From the NCBI RefSeq assembly GCF_900100495.1, contig NZ_FNCT01000013.1, positions 1 to 64,000 of the forward strand: a stretch of 64,000 bases of DNA. The letters run 5' to 3'. This DNA comes from Pseudomonas benzenivorans (lineage in GTDB: Bacteria; Pseudomonadota; Gammaproteobacteria; Pseudomonadales; Pseudomonadaceae). Positions 51,058-59,339 of this stretch are shown here, piece by piece. The translations under genes were made by a program, and so were the position numbers. The notes below the pieces were generated by a model. The model was not told where the DNA came from, ran no database searches, and was given only the letters and a program-made list of their open reading frames with translations. Position 1 is the first letter of the stretch, and the number at the start of each line of letters is the position of its first letter.

Positions 51058-52380
51058 ATGCGCCTGATCTGGAAGTCTTTTGGTTCGCTGTATTTCGCCA
51101 CCCTGCTGATGTTGTTGGGATCCGGCCTGTTGAGTACCTATCTGGCGTTGCGCCTGGCGGATACGGTGGACGGCCTGTGGGTCGGTGCCTTGATGGCAGC
51201 CAACTATGTCGGCCTGGTGCTGGGCGGCAAGCTGGGACATCGGCTGATCGGCCGGGTCGGGCATATTCGTGCGTACGTGGCGTGCGCCGGGGTGGTCACC
51301 GCGGCGGTGCTCGCCCATGGCCTGACCGACTGGCTGCCGGCCTGGCTGGTGATGCGCATGCTGGTCGGCCTGGGCATGATGTGCCAGTACATGGTGATCG
51401 AGAGCTGGCTCAACGAGCAGGCTGAAACCAGCCAGCGCGGCCAGGTGTTCTCCGGTTACATGGGCGCTTCTTACCTCGGGCTGATTCTCGGCCAGTTGGT
51501 GCTGGTGGTGCACCCGGCGCTCGGTCCCGAGCTGTTGATGCTGGTGGCGCTGTGTTTTGCCCTGTGCCTGGTGCCGGTGGCCCTGACCCGCAGGCTGCAC
51601 CCGGCGCCGATGCACCCGGCGCCGCTGGAGCTGCGCTTCTTCATCTCGCGTGTTCCCATGTCGCTGACCACCATCGCCGTGGCCGGTCTGTTGATCGGCT
51701 CGTTCTATGGTTTGGCGCCGTTGTATGCGACGCGCTTGGGCTTGTCTACCGAACGGGTCGGTTTGTTCATGGGTAGCTGCATCCTGGCGGGTCTGCTGGT
51801 GCAATGGCCGCTTGGCTGGTTGTCGGATCGTTACGATCGGGCGTGGCTGATTCGCGGTTGTGCGGCGTTGCTGGCGCTGGCGGCGCTGCCCCTGGCGCTG
51901 ATGCCCGAGGTGTCCTTGTTGGTGATGATCGGCGTCGGCTTCAGCGTAAGCCTGTTGCTGTTCAGCCTGTACCCGTTGGCGGTGGCCTTTGCCAACGACC
52001 ATGTCGAGGGTGAGCGGCGCGTCTCGCTGACCGCGATGCTGCTGGTCACCTTTGGCGTCGGTGCCAGTGTCGGTCCGCTGCTGGCCGGTGTGCTGATGCG
52101 CTTTTGGGGCGCCAACATGCTCTATGCCTTCTTCTGCGTCTGCGCGCTGATCCCTGTCTGGCGGGTGCGCCCCGATAGCGTCACCCACCTGCATCAGGTC
52201 GAGGATGCGCCGCTGCACCACATTCCGGTGCCGGACAATATGACCAGTTCGCCCTTGGCCGCGGCCCTTGACCCGCGGGTCGACGAGCAGGTCGTGCATG
52301 AGCAGATGCAGGATGCCAGCACGGCAGACATGGCCGCCGCCGGGGCGGTCGAGCCCGGCGAGCAGGCGCTGCACCCGTGA
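51058..52380 (+). CDS. MFS transporter, YcaD-like
   Basis: The product has 440 residues from the ATG at 51058. AAGGAG lies 14 bases upstream, rather far, and an ATT at 51046 in frame would be better placed but is unusual. Twelve membrane segments are visible; the first reads FGSLYFATLLMLLGSGLLST, the A-motif region is GGKLGHRLIGRVGH, and a repeat of it is GWLSDRYDRAWLIR in the second half. The hydrophilic C-terminal tail (from about 375) contains THLHQVEDAPLHHIPVPDNM with five His. Substrate is unknown. Its stop overlaps the start of a glycosyltransferase gene, so export of a sugar-linked metabolite is a reasonable guess. Confidence 0.88.
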   Translation: MRLIWKSFGSLYFATLLMLLGSGLLSTYLALRLADTVDGLWVGALMAANYVGLVLGGKLGHRLIGRVGHIRAYVACAGVVTAAVLAHGLTDWLPAWLVMRMLVGLGMMCQYMVIESWLNEQAETSQRGQVFSGYMGASYLGLILGQLVLVVHPALGPELLMLVALCFALCLVPVALTRRLHPAPMHPAPLELRFFISRVPMSLTTIAVAGLLIGSFYGLAPLYATRLGLSTERVGLFMGSCILAGLLVQWPLGWLSDRYDRAWLIRGCAALLALAALPLALMPEVSLLVMIGVGFSVSLLLFSLYPLAVAFANDHVEGERRVSLTAMLLVTFGVGASVGPLLAGVLMRFWGANMLYAFFCVCALIPVWRVRPDSVTHLHQVEDAPLHHIPVPDNMTSSPLAAALDPRVDEQVVHEQMQDASTADMAAAGAVEPGEQALHP

Positions 52381-53069
52381 CGCCGCGCCTCAGCGTCATT
52401 ATCCCGACGCGGAACGAGGCGTCTACCCTGCCGCTGTTGCTGGCGGATCTGGCGTCGCTGCGCGCCGCCGGAGCGGAGCTGATCGTGGTGGATGGCGGCA
52501 GCAGCGACGCCACCCGCGAGCTGGCTGCGGCGCGGGTCGATCGGCTGCTCGAGGCGAGCGCCGGGCGCGCACGGCAGATGAATGCCGGTGCCGCCGTCGC
52601 GCGTGGCGACTACCTGTGGTTCGTACATGCCGATACGCGGATCGCCGGCGCAGCTATCCACCACCTGCTGGAGGCGCTGGCGGAGCGACCGCTCTGGGGG
52701 CGCTTCGATGTGCGCTTGTCGGGCCCCGGCCTGGCGTTGCGGCTGGTTGGCGCGATGATCAGCCTGCGCTCACGGGTGACGGGCGTGGCCACGGGCGATC
52801 AGGGCATCTTTGTCGAGCGCCGGTCCTTCGCGGCGTTGGGCGGCTATGCGGACATCCCGTTGATGGAGGACATCGAGCTGAGTCGCCGGCTGAAAAGACG
52901 GGCGCGTCCACGCTGTGTGCGCCCTCCGCTATCGACCTCGAGTCGACGCTGGGAGCGAGACGGCATTTGGCGTACCGTATTGCTCATGTGGCGCTTGCGG
53001 CTGGCCTACTATTGTGGCGCCAGCCCGGATCAGTTGGCGCGGCAGTATCACCGAGGGCCGCCACCATGA
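52377..53069 (+). CDS. Family 2 glycosyltransferase (TIGR04283 type)
   Basis: The 230-residue product starts at a GTG that overlaps the preceding stop (GTGA). It is a GT-A fold transferase: LSVIIPTRNEASTLPLLLAD, ELIVVDGGSSDAT (nucleotide-sugar Asp) and DYLWFVHADTRIA with the DXD-like HADT. GDQGIFVERRSFAALGGYAD and MEDIELSRRLKRR are the acceptor-side motifs. The family is annotated as arsenosugar biosynthesis-associated. No arsenic methyltransferase is in view, so that label is only a family tag. It overlaps the next gene in ATGA, forming a translationally coupled pair. Confidence 0.88.
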   Translation: MTPRLSVIIPTRNEASTLPLLLADLASLRAAGAELIVVDGGSSDATRELAAARVDRLLEASAGRARQMNAGAAVARGDYLWFVHADTRIAGAAIHHLLEALAERPLWGRFDVRLSGPGLALRLVGAMISLRSRVTGVATGDQGIFVERRSFAALGGYADIPLMEDIELSRRLKRRARPRCVRPPLSTSSRRWERDGIWRTVLLMWRLRLAYYCGASPDQLARQYHRGPPP

Positions 53070-53683
53070 GACTGTCGATATCCTTGCACCTCCTGGCACG
53101 TTCGCCCGTGCCGGGGAAAGTGAAAACCCGCCTGATCCCAGTGCTGGGCGAAGAAGGGGCATGTGACTTGCAGCGGCTGTTGCTCGAACGTGCCTTGCAG
53201 CTGCCGGCGGAGGGCTTCAGCCAGCGCTTTCTGTGGCTCGACGACAGTCCCGATGCGAGCCTGCAGGCGCTCGCCGATGAGCTGGACTGGACGCTGGTCG
53301 AGCAACCCGCCGGCGATCTGGGTGAACGCATGCGGCGTATTGCCGTGCTCGGGCTGGCGGACAGCGACGCCGTGGTGTTGATCGGCAACGATTGCCCGGC
53401 GCTGGATGCGGAGTACCTGAACAGCGCCTGTGCCGCCTTGCACCGGCAGTCGGCGGTGCTCGGCCCGGCCGAGGATGGCGGCTATGTCCTGTTGGGTTTG
53501 CGCCGCGTCGACCCCTTGCTGTTTCATGGCATGCCGTGGGGATCCGACAGGGTCTTGGCGATGACCCGGGAACGCTTGCAGCAACTGGACTGGAGCCATC
53601 AGCTGCTGCCGGCACTGTGGGATGTCGATCGTCCGGAAGACTTGCCGCGCCTGGCGGCGCTGGGCATCCAGATCATGGCCTGA
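53066..53683 (+). CDS. DUF2064 nucleotidyltransferase-like protein (TIGR04282 type)
   Basis: The 205-residue product has a GT-A/nucleotidyltransferase fold: LHLLARSPVPGKVKTRLIPV at the start, AVVLIGNDCPALDAEYL with the metal Asp, and LGPAEDGGYVLLGLRRVDPL, which are the family signatures. LWDVDRPEDLPRLA closes it. Proteins of this family occur next to the glycosyltransferase above, often in an arsenosugar-like cluster. Its ATG overlaps the preceding TGA. It probably makes or uses an activated sugar or nucleotide for the partner, but the chemistry is not known to me. Confidence 0.87.
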   Translation: MRLSISLHLLARSPVPGKVKTRLIPVLGEEGACDLQRLLLERALQLPAEGFSQRFLWLDDSPDASLQALADELDWTLVEQPAGDLGERMRRIAVLGLADSDAVVLIGNDCPALDAEYLNSACAALHRQSAVLGPAEDGGYVLLGLRRVDPLLFHGMPWGSDRVLAMTRERLQQLDWSHQLLPALWDVDRPEDLPRLAALGIQIMA

Positions 53684-53712
53684 GCGCCCCGGGCCAGGCG
53701 CCTGCCGGGCGT

Positions 53713-54462
53713 CTAGAACAGGCCGTCGTTATCGTAGCGGCGCGCTTCGCGTTGCAACTGGTAGACGAAACGCTCGACCTGGCGCTGTTCCAGGCCACTC
53801 ATGCGGTAAAAACGCACGCCGGCAATGGTCATGTTGAGTTTTTCGTCGTAGTGCAGATAGCGCAGTTCCACTGGGGTGGTCATGGCGCCGAAAGGCAGCT
53901 GGGCGGTGAAGCCTTCGTAGACCTGGCCGGTCTGCAGGCCATGGGTGGCGTCGCCGGGGAAGCGCAGTTTGCAGCCGGTGGCGGAAATATCCAGCAGCTG
54001 TCCGGCTACGGCGCTGCGCAGCTTATCACCGGCCAGCTCGACCTTGACCTGCTCCGACTGCTTGAGCTGCGCCCTGAAGGCGTTGCGTCGCTGGTGGTAG
54101 TGCACTTCCTGGGGGATGGGGCAGAAGTAGCAGCGCGAGCCTTGATGCTCGGCGATCTGTACGGCTTGCAGGCATTCCCAGGCGACGCGCACGCCTTCGT
54201 GAAAGGCTTCGATGCGAAACGGCTCGCCATTCTGCAGGAAGCGCTCGGCATCGTTGGGGATCATTTCATCCAGGATCAGGCGGTTCTTCTGCCGATCCAC
54301 TTCGATCACATAGCTTTGAAAACGCTGGTTGCGTTCATGGAAGGTGACGATCAGCGGATCGTGGTTCTGCTCCAGCTGGCGCAGGTTGGCAACGATTTCC
54401 ACGGGTGTTTTCAGCACCTTGGGTGGTTGCGGGCCATCGTCCTCGATAAAAGGGTTGGACAC
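53713..54462 (-). CDS. flgZ: Flagellar brake protein, c-di-GMP-binding (YcgR/FlgZ)
   Basis: The 249-residue product starts at a GTG at 54462, giving V/MSNPFIEDDGPQPPKVL, which fits the P. aeruginosa FlgZ beginning; GGAGAG stands nine bases upstream. The N-terminal YcgR domain spans about 1-120. The PilZ domain begins YHQRRNAFRAQL, where RRxxxR binds cyclic di-GMP, with DISATGCKLRFPGD as the second signature (D/NxSxxG). When c-di-GMP is high it interacts with the flagellar motor and slows swimming or swarming. It is third in the minus-strand flgM-flgN-flgZ set. Confidence 0.94.
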   Translation of the reverse strand: MSNPFIEDDGPQPPKVLKTPVEIVANLRQLEQNHDPLIVTFHERNQRFQSYVIEVDRQKNRLILDEMIPNDAERFLQNGEPFRIEAFHEGVRVAWECLQAVQIAEHQGSRCYFCPIPQEVHYHQRRNAFRAQLKQSEQVKVELAGDKLRSAVAGQLLDISATGCKLRFPGDATHGLQTGQVYEGFTAQLPFGAMTTPVELRYLHYDEKLNMTIAGVRFYRMSGLEQRQVERFVYQLQREARRYDNDGLF

Positions 54463-54545
54463 GGTCCAGAACTCTCCGGGCAAATACTATGGCACTAGAA
54501 TACTGGCATTGAGGCAGTATTGCTCCTGTACCTTGTTATAGGTGT

Positions 54546-55013
54546 TCAGGCCTGACTGAGTGGGCGCTGCTGGCCGATTCTAGCGGTACTGCCACGGCTG
54601 TCATAGAGGCTCGGCGTTTCGCCGCCGCGGAGAATGCCGAGCATGCTGCTGGTCGTCGCCTGGCTGGAGCGGATCAGCCGGCCGTTGCGCAGGTTGGCAG
54701 CCTGGCAGCGCTCGAGCAGCGCGGACAGTGCATCGCCGCGGGCGAGTAGTTCAGGGCCTTGGCTGGAGCGTGCGGCGAGGGCTCGCAGGCCGGCGTGATC
54801 GGCGCTCAGTTGCAGGCTGAGCAGCAGCTGGTTGCGGGCCTTGCCGTGCTGTTCGAGTTGCGCGAGCAGCGGCTGCTTGTCCGCCAGAATGGCTTGCAGG
54901 CGGGGCAGGTCGCGCGCGCTGAGGGCCTGGAATTCGTGCTCGATCAGCTCGAGCAATTGCTCGGCGCTGCCGATATCGTCGTTGAACAGCTCAAGCAGGG
55001 TAGTGTCGTGCAT
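54546..55013 (-). CDS. flgN: Flagellar export chaperone FlgN
   Basis: The 155-residue, mainly helical protein is in the position and size of FlgN: LLELFNDDIGSAEQLLELIE, ALSARDLPRLQAILADKQPL and CQAANLRNGRLIRSSQATTS. FlgN binds the hook-filament junction proteins FlgK and FlgL in the cytoplasm and delivers them to the export gate. It lies 90 bp after flgM on the same strand and 83 bp before flgZ. Sequence identity in this family is low, so the call leans on context. Confidence 0.9.
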   Translation of the reverse strand: MHDTTLLELFNDDIGSAEQLLELIEHEFQALSARDLPRLQAILADKQPLLAQLEQHGKARNQLLLSLQLSADHAGLRALAARSSQGPELLARGDALSALLERCQAANLRNGRLIRSSQATTSSMLGILRGGETPSLYDSRGSTARIGQQRPLSQA

Positions 55014-55103
55014 CGCGGGCTCTTGGGGGTAGCAAACCGTTGGGAAACTTCTGCGTTCTCAACGGTCTGTCGGGCGTCCAACACCCCCAGCGCTGCCCTG
55101 GGA

Positions 55104-55445
55104 CTAGCGCTGGGATTCGAATTCGAGCAGTTTGCCGGCAACGCGTTGACTGTCGACCTGGTAGCTGCCGTCGGCAATTGCCTGCTTGAGTTGGGCGACG
55201 CGCTCTTTATTGACGGTAGGCAGGCCGCTGAGCTTGTCGCTGATCTTTTGCAAATGTTGCGCTTCGCGGCTGAGCTGCACGGACTCACCGCTTTTGCTGG
55301 CCTCTGCCTGTTCACTGGCGGCCGGCAAGGGGCTGGATTGTTGATTGCCGATGGCCTCATTGCGACCGCCGGCCTGGGCACTGCCGGTTCGGCCCGAATT
55401 GGCAGGCGTGGCGGCATTGTTTAGCCGATTGAAGTCGATGACCAT
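55104..55445 (-). CDS. flgM: Anti-sigma-28 factor FlgM
   Basis: The 113-residue protein begins MVIDFNRLNNAATPANSGRT, typical for Pseudomonas FlgM, with a long disordered Ser/Gly/Gln region and a helical C-terminus (VNKERVAQLKQAIADGSYQV, then VAGKLLEFE) that binds FliA. It holds FliA inactive until the hook is complete, when it is exported. A sigma-28 promoter (55511-55485) just upstream allows FliA to make its own inhibitor. Confidence 0.95.
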   Translation of the reverse strand: MVIDFNRLNNAATPANSGRTGSAQAGGRNEAIGNQQSSPLPAASEQAEASKSGESVQLSREAQHLQKISDKLSGLPTVNKERVAQLKQAIADGSYQVDSQRVAGKLLEFESQR

Positions 55446-55484
55446 GATGCAAAACCTCGAACAGTGTTTGGACGCTTGCCTAGC

Positions 55485-55511
55485 TTGTCGGCCCCGCCTG
55501 GAGAAACTTTA
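55485..55511 (-). promoter_or_regulatory. flgM: Sigma-28 (FliA) promoter of flgM
   Basis: On the minus strand, TAAAGTTT (55511-55504) and GCCGACAA (55492-55485) are 11 bases apart, one base off the consensus TAAAGTTT-N11-GCCGATAA. Transcription would start about 30 bases before the flgM ATG. Confidence 0.9.
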
Positions 55512-55599
55512 GGGCGGCCGGCCAATAAAATCTGCTGCCGGGCAACATCTAAAACACAGTGTAGAAAATCTTCGGCTAAATACCTAACAAGAATCATGC

Positions 55600-56358
55600 C
55601 TACATGGCTACTTCAACCTGGCCCGGACCGGTCACACGCGCCTTGACCACCCGCTGCGAGCGTTGGTTGCGTACGCTGATCTGCCTGCCGATAGCCCCGT
55701 CCGACAAGGCTTCGCCGGGCATGCGCACGGTGATGGTCGCGCTGCGTGCGCTGATCACCACCCGGTCGCCCTTGCGGATTGCTTCGGCTTGTTCGACATG
55801 CGTCGGCGCCACCACCTGGTCGGGTTGCAGCGGCCGCGTCAGTTTTTTGCCGACCGCCTGCTGGAGCGAGGTCAGATAACCCTGGTTGAGCAGGCCGACA
55901 TCACGCTCCGTCAATGCTACGTCCTGCTGCGTCAGCACGCTTTCACGCTTGAGCGGCCGGATGGCGGTGACCACGTCGCGGTACAGCTTCACCTGTCCGG
56001 GCACGAAGACCGTCCAGGGTGAGCTGCCGTCGCAGCGCACGCGCAGGGTGACGCGGCCAATCGGCTGGGCCGGGCTTTCCAGTGAGGTAGTCAATTCCTT
56101 GTCGCAGAGGGGCAGGCGCAAGCGGGGATCGAGTCGATTGATTTGGATCTCATGCCGTCCGTGAATATCGCTGCGCTGCAAGTAGTCGCTAACCGTCTGC
56201 TCAAGAAAATCCCGACTGGCGCCGATAAGCTGTTCAGGCAGGGTTGCCGCGGCGCTCGCCAGCGGGCTGTAGCCGAGCGCGAGCAAAGCAGGTAAAACTG
56301 CCAGCCAGTGGCGGCCTTTTGCCGGTATGTGTCGATAAGCTGTCGTTTCTGCGTTCAT
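55600..56358 (-). CDS. flgA: Flagellar P-ring assembly chaperone FlgA
   Basis: The 252-residue protein starts at the ATG at 56358; an upstream in-frame ATG at 56436 falls in cheV's leader. A signal peptide ends near LGYSPLASA. The mature part ends in an SAF domain (KRESVLTQQDVALTERDVGL, AIRKGDRVVISARSATITVR, IRNQRSQRVVKARV-like) as in FlgA. It is a periplasmic chaperone for FlgI assembly into the P ring. A sigma-54 promoter sits so close that the transcript would begin one base before this ATG (see findings). It lies 154 bp upstream of flgM on the same strand. Confidence 0.93.
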   Translation of the reverse strand: MNAETTAYRHIPAKGRHWLAVLPALLALGYSPLASAAATLPEQLIGASRDFLEQTVSDYLQRSDIHGRHEIQINRLDPRLRLPLCDKELTTSLESPAQPIGRVTLRVRCDGSSPWTVFVPGQVKLYRDVVTAIRPLKRESVLTQQDVALTERDVGLLNQGYLTSLQQAVGKKLTRPLQPDQVVAPTHVEQAEAIRKGDRVVISARSATITVRMPGEALSDGAIGRQISVRNQRSQRVVKARVTGPGQVEVAM

Positions 56359-56369
56359 GCTGAGTGAAA

Positions 56370-56385
56370 AGCAAGGCCCGTGCCG
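56370..56385 (-). promoter_or_regulatory. flgA: Sigma-54 (RpoN) promoter of flgA
   Basis: On the minus strand, CGGCACGGGCCTTGCT matches the consensus YTGGCACG-N4-TTGCW except at the first base of TGGCACG. GG at 56384-56383 and GC at 56372-56371 are the -24 and -12 dinucleotides. Predicted +1 is 56359. FleQ or FleR with RpoN drive these genes in Pseudomonas. Confidence 0.8.
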
Positions 56386-56434
56386 CCTGCTACGCTGAGC
56401 AGAATGTGCGCTACTCAAACAAAGGAGTTTGGGC

Positions 56435-57370
56435 ATGGCCGGTGTATTGGATTCGGTTAACCAGCGAACTCAGTTGGTTGGGCAGAATCGTTTGGAGTTG
56501 CTGCTGTTTCGCCTCGATGGCGGCCAGTTGTACGGCATCAACGTGTTCAAGGTGAAGGAGGTGCTGCAATGCCCCAAGCTCACCATCATGCCCAGGTCCA
56601 GTCCGGTGGTGCGCGGAGTGGCCAATATCCGCGGCGGCACCATCCCGATTCTTGACCTGTCGATGGCGACCGGTAAGCCGCCGCTGCAGGACCTGAAAAA
56701 CAGTTTCGTCATCATCACCGAGTACAACACCAAGGTTCAGGGTTTCCTGGTGCATGCGGTCGAGCGTATCGTCAACATGAACTGGGAGGAGATCCATCCG
56801 CCACCCAAGGGGGCGGGGCGCGACCACTACCTCACCGCGGTGACGCGCCTGGACCAGCAACTGGTGGAAATCATCGATGTGGAGAAGATCCTCGCCGAGG
56901 TGGCGCCGACATCCGAAGTGATTTCCGTCGGGGTCGTCGATGTCGAGACGCAGGGGCGGGCGGTCAGCAAGCATGTGCTGATCGTCGACGACTCTTCGGT
57001 GGCGCGTAAGCAGCTGGTGCGTTGCCTGCAGACCATCGGGGTGGAGGTCACGGCGCTGAACGATGGGCGTCAAGCGCTGGATTACCTGCGCAAGATGGCG
57101 GACGAGGGCCGACACCCGGGCCAAGAGTTGCTGATGTTGATTTCCGACATCGAGATGCCGGAAATGGACGGCTATACCCTGACCGCGGAGATTCGCGGCG
57201 ATACGCGCATGCAGAAACTGCATATCCTCCTGCATACTTCACTATCCGGGGTGTTCAACCAGGCCATGGTCAAGAAGGTCGGCGCTGACGATTTTCTCCC
57301 CAAGTTTCGCCCGGATGACTTGGCATCGCGGGTGGTTGAACGTATCAACGCAGTAGATCAGGCTGTTTGA
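56435..57370 (+). CDS. cheV: Chemotaxis protein CheV
   Basis: The 311-residue product starts at the ATG at 56435, eight bases after AAAGGAG. It fuses a CheW domain (about 1-165: LELLLFRLDGGQLYGINVFK, RGVANIRGGTIPILDLSMA) with a receiver domain (about 178-305) carrying LIVDDSSVARKQLV and the phosphorylated Asp in LISDIEMPEMDGYTL. CheV couples chemoreceptors to CheA and helps adaptation. It is divergent from flgA and followed 299 bp later by cheR, as in P. aeruginosa. Confidence 0.96.
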   Translation: MAGVLDSVNQRTQLVGQNRLELLLFRLDGGQLYGINVFKVKEVLQCPKLTIMPRSSPVVRGVANIRGGTIPILDLSMATGKPPLQDLKNSFVIITEYNTKVQGFLVHAVERIVNMNWEEIHPPPKGAGRDHYLTAVTRLDQQLVEIIDVEKILAEVAPTSEVISVGVVDVETQGRAVSKHVLIVDDSSVARKQLVRCLQTIGVEVTALNDGRQALDYLRKMADEGRHPGQELLMLISDIEMPEMDGYTLTAEIRGDTRMQKLHILLHTSLSGVFNQAMVKKVGADDFLPKFRPDDLASRVVERINAVDQAV

Positions 57371-57669
57371 AAGCGTTACGGCGAAGGTCGGGCTGGGTAA
57401 AAACGGGCGAGCATGGCGAGTCGAAAACGCGCTACAGCATGAGCCCACAGGGAGGTAGGGTGAGGCGCGTGACCCGGGGCGCGGTTACGGATGGTAACCA
57501 GCTTTTCCACTCGTTTCGTTCGTCCCGTGGTCCGTGCCGAAGCGCGTTCGATGCAGCGTCGTGGTGAGCTTTTTTACGCAGCATTAGCGCACGTGAGCGT
57601 TTTCATCCGAGCTGGGATGGGGTTGAGGGGGCTCTCTCAGCGCAACTTATGATTGGCGAGGCCTGGCTA
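57371..57669. other. cheV-cheR spacer
   Basis: This 299-bp gap has no recognised gene, repeat or terminator. It contains a small GTTACGGATGGTAAC palindrome at about 57483-57497. A promoter for cheR may lie here but I could not place one. Confidence 0.4.
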
Positions 57670-58497
57670 GTGTCTTCAGGTAATTTGGATTTCGAGCAGT
57701 TCCGGACATTCCTGGAAAAAGCCTGCGGCATCCTGCTGGGCAGCAATAAGCAGTACCTGGTTTCCAGTCGACTGAACAAGTTGCAGGAGCAGCACGGCAT
57801 CAAAACCCTGGGCGAGTTGGTCCAGCGCATGCAAAGCCAGCCGCGCAGCGGGTTGCGCGAGCAGGTGGTGGATGCCATGACCACCAACGAAACCCTGTGG
57901 TTTCGCGACACCTACCCCTTCGAGGTGCTGAAGAGTCGTGTGCTGCCGGAATTGATCAAGGCCAATCCGGGGCAGCGCTTGCGGATCTGGTCGGCGGCCT
58001 GTTCCTCGGGTCAGGAGCCTTATTCGCTGTCGATGAGTATCGACGAGTTCGAGAAAACCAACATCGGTCAGCTCAAGGCCGGGGTGCAGATCGTTGCCAC
58101 CGACCTCTCGCCGTCGATGCTGGCCAATTGCAAATCCGGCGAGTACGACAGCCTGGCAATCGGCCGCGGCCTGTCGCAGGAGCGTCTGCAGCGGTATTTC
58201 GAGCCGAAGGGGCCGGGGCGCTGGGTCATCAAGCCGGCGATCAAGAGTCGCGTCGAGTTCCGCCCGCTGAACCTGCTGGACAGCTACGCCAGCCTCGGCA
58301 AGTTCGACATCGTGTTCTGCCGCAACGTGCTGATCTATTTCTCGGCCGAGGTGAAGAAAGACATCCTCACGCGCATCCATGCCATGTTGAAGCCGGGAGG
58401 CTATCTGTTTCTCGGCGCGTCGGAGGCCCTCAATGGCCTGCCGGAGCGTTACCAGATGGTGCAGTGCAGTCCGGGGATCATCTACAAGGTGAAATGA
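57670..58497 (+). CDS. cheR: Chemotaxis protein methyltransferase CheR
   Basis: The 275-residue product starts at a GTG at 57670 (VSSGNLDFEQFRTFLEKACG), the position that matches P. aeruginosa CheR; a longer in-frame start at 57649 is less likely. The N-terminal helical domain binds the receptor region, and the methyltransferase domain shows the SAM site RIWSAACSSGQEPYSLSM, then IVATDLSPSMLANCK, and FCRNVLIYF. It methylates glutamates of chemoreceptors with S-adenosylmethionine. A terminator follows the stop. Confidence 0.96.
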   Translation: MSSGNLDFEQFRTFLEKACGILLGSNKQYLVSSRLNKLQEQHGIKTLGELVQRMQSQPRSGLREQVVDAMTTNETLWFRDTYPFEVLKSRVLPELIKANPGQRLRIWSAACSSGQEPYSLSMSIDEFEKTNIGQLKAGVQIVATDLSPSMLANCKSGEYDSLAIGRGLSQERLQRYFEPKGPGRWVIKPAIKSRVEFRPLNLLDSYASLGKFDIVFCRNVLIYFSAEVKKDILTRIHAMLKPGGYLFLGASEALNGLPERYQMVQCSPGIIYKVK

Positions 58498-58530
58498 CCC
58501 GTTGCTTGCGCTGGGTTGGGGTAGACAAAG

Positions 58531-58559
58531 CGGGAGGCCAGTGGCCTCCCGTTTTTCGT
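58531..58559 (+). terminator. Rho-independent terminator after cheR
   Basis: CGGGAGGCCA and TGGCCTCCCG pair, followed by TTTTTCGTT. It stands about 34 bases after the cheR stop. Confidence 0.88.
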
Positions 58560-58567
58560 TGTGCAGG

Positions 58568-58720
58568 CCGTAGGGTGGAACGGGGCGCGCAGCCTCGCCG
58601 CAGGCGCTTCCGCTGTTTACCGCGAACGGCGATACAGCAGGTTTTCAGTCGATGACCGGGGCTGGCGCAGTAAGCGGCGGATTACGCCGCTGCGCGGCTA
58701 ACCTGGGCGGACCGAGCCAC
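58568..58720. repeat. Degenerate GGGTGG-type intergenic repeat
   Basis: It has GTAGGGTGGAACGGGGCGCG at the left end and GCGGATTACGCCGCTGCGCG, GGCTAACCTGGGCGGACCGA at the right, which match pieces of the repeat at 44038-44166. No gene is present. Confidence 0.55.
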
Positions 58721-58851
58721 GGACTTGGGGCGGCAAAGTGCCGGCTCGATTGCCGCTTTGCCTTGCCAGGCAGCGGAAAAGCTTTGCCGCTCAGCCTCGA
58801 TAGGTGCGGTAGATATTTAATAACTACTTGAAATATAACTAAAAAATAAAA

Positions 58852-58867
58852 TGGCACGCACCTTGCT
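58852..58867 (+). promoter_or_regulatory. Sigma-54 (RpoN) promoter of the flgBCDE operon
   Basis: TGGCACGCACCTTGCT is a perfect match to TGGCACG-N4-TTGCW. The -24 GG is at 58853-58854 and the -12 GC at 58865-58866, predicting +1 at 58878 and a 40-base leader before flgB. An AT-rich stretch just upstream may hold the activator and bending site. Confidence 0.95.
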
Positions 58868-58917
58868 AAATGTCTTGCACGGACAACAGGCAAGCCAAAC
58901 GGCAAGGGTTCCTGACC

Positions 58918-59325
58918 ATGAGCATCAGCTTCGACAGCGCACTCGGCATCCATGAAAAGGCACTCGGTTTCCGCGCCCAGCGGGCCGAGGTGCTGGCCAA
59001 CAACATGGCCAACGCCGATACGCCCAACTACAAGGCGCGCGACCTGGACTTCGCCGCGGTGCTCGCCGAGCAGAGCGCCAAGGCCCAGCGCGGGGCGGTG
59101 GGGCTGAGTCGTACCGACAGCCGGCATATCGCCGCCGAGGGCATAAGCACGGGCGATGCGAGCCTGGCCTACCGCACGCCGCTGCATGCCTCGATCGACC
59201 AGAACACCGTCGACGCGCAGATCGAACAGTCCAACTACGCGGAAAACGCGGTGAACTTCCAAGCCAGCTTCACCTTCCTCAATAGCAAGTTCAAAGGGCT
59301 GGTCAGCGCCCTGCGCGGCGAATAA
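58918..59325 (+). CDS. flgB: Flagellar basal-body rod protein FlgB
   Basis: The 135-residue product starts at the ATG at 58918; an earlier ATG at 58870 lies before the predicted transcription start. FlgB signatures are HEKALGFRAQRAEVLANNMA and NADTPNYKARDLDFAAVLAE, with NYAENAVNFQASFTFLNSKF near the end. It forms the proximal rod next to the MS ring. It is the first gene of the sigma-54 operon flgBCDE, and AAGGAGCC leads into flgC. Confidence 0.96.
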   Translation: MSISFDSALGIHEKALGFRAQRAEVLANNMANADTPNYKARDLDFAAVLAEQSAKAQRGAVGLSRTDSRHIAAEGISTGDASLAYRTPLHASIDQNTVDAQIEQSNYAENAVNFQASFTFLNSKFKGLVSALRGE

Positions 59326-59339
59326 AGGAGCCTGATGCC

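Noticed and set aside
56359..56436. FlgA starting at the ATG at 56436
   Set aside because: The extension overlaps the cheV start region and the sigma-54 promoter, and lacks a signal-peptide character before residue 27.
58870..58917. FlgB starting at the ATG at 58870
   Set aside because: It lies upstream of the predicted transcription start at 58878, and rod-protein similarity begins at MSISFDSALG.
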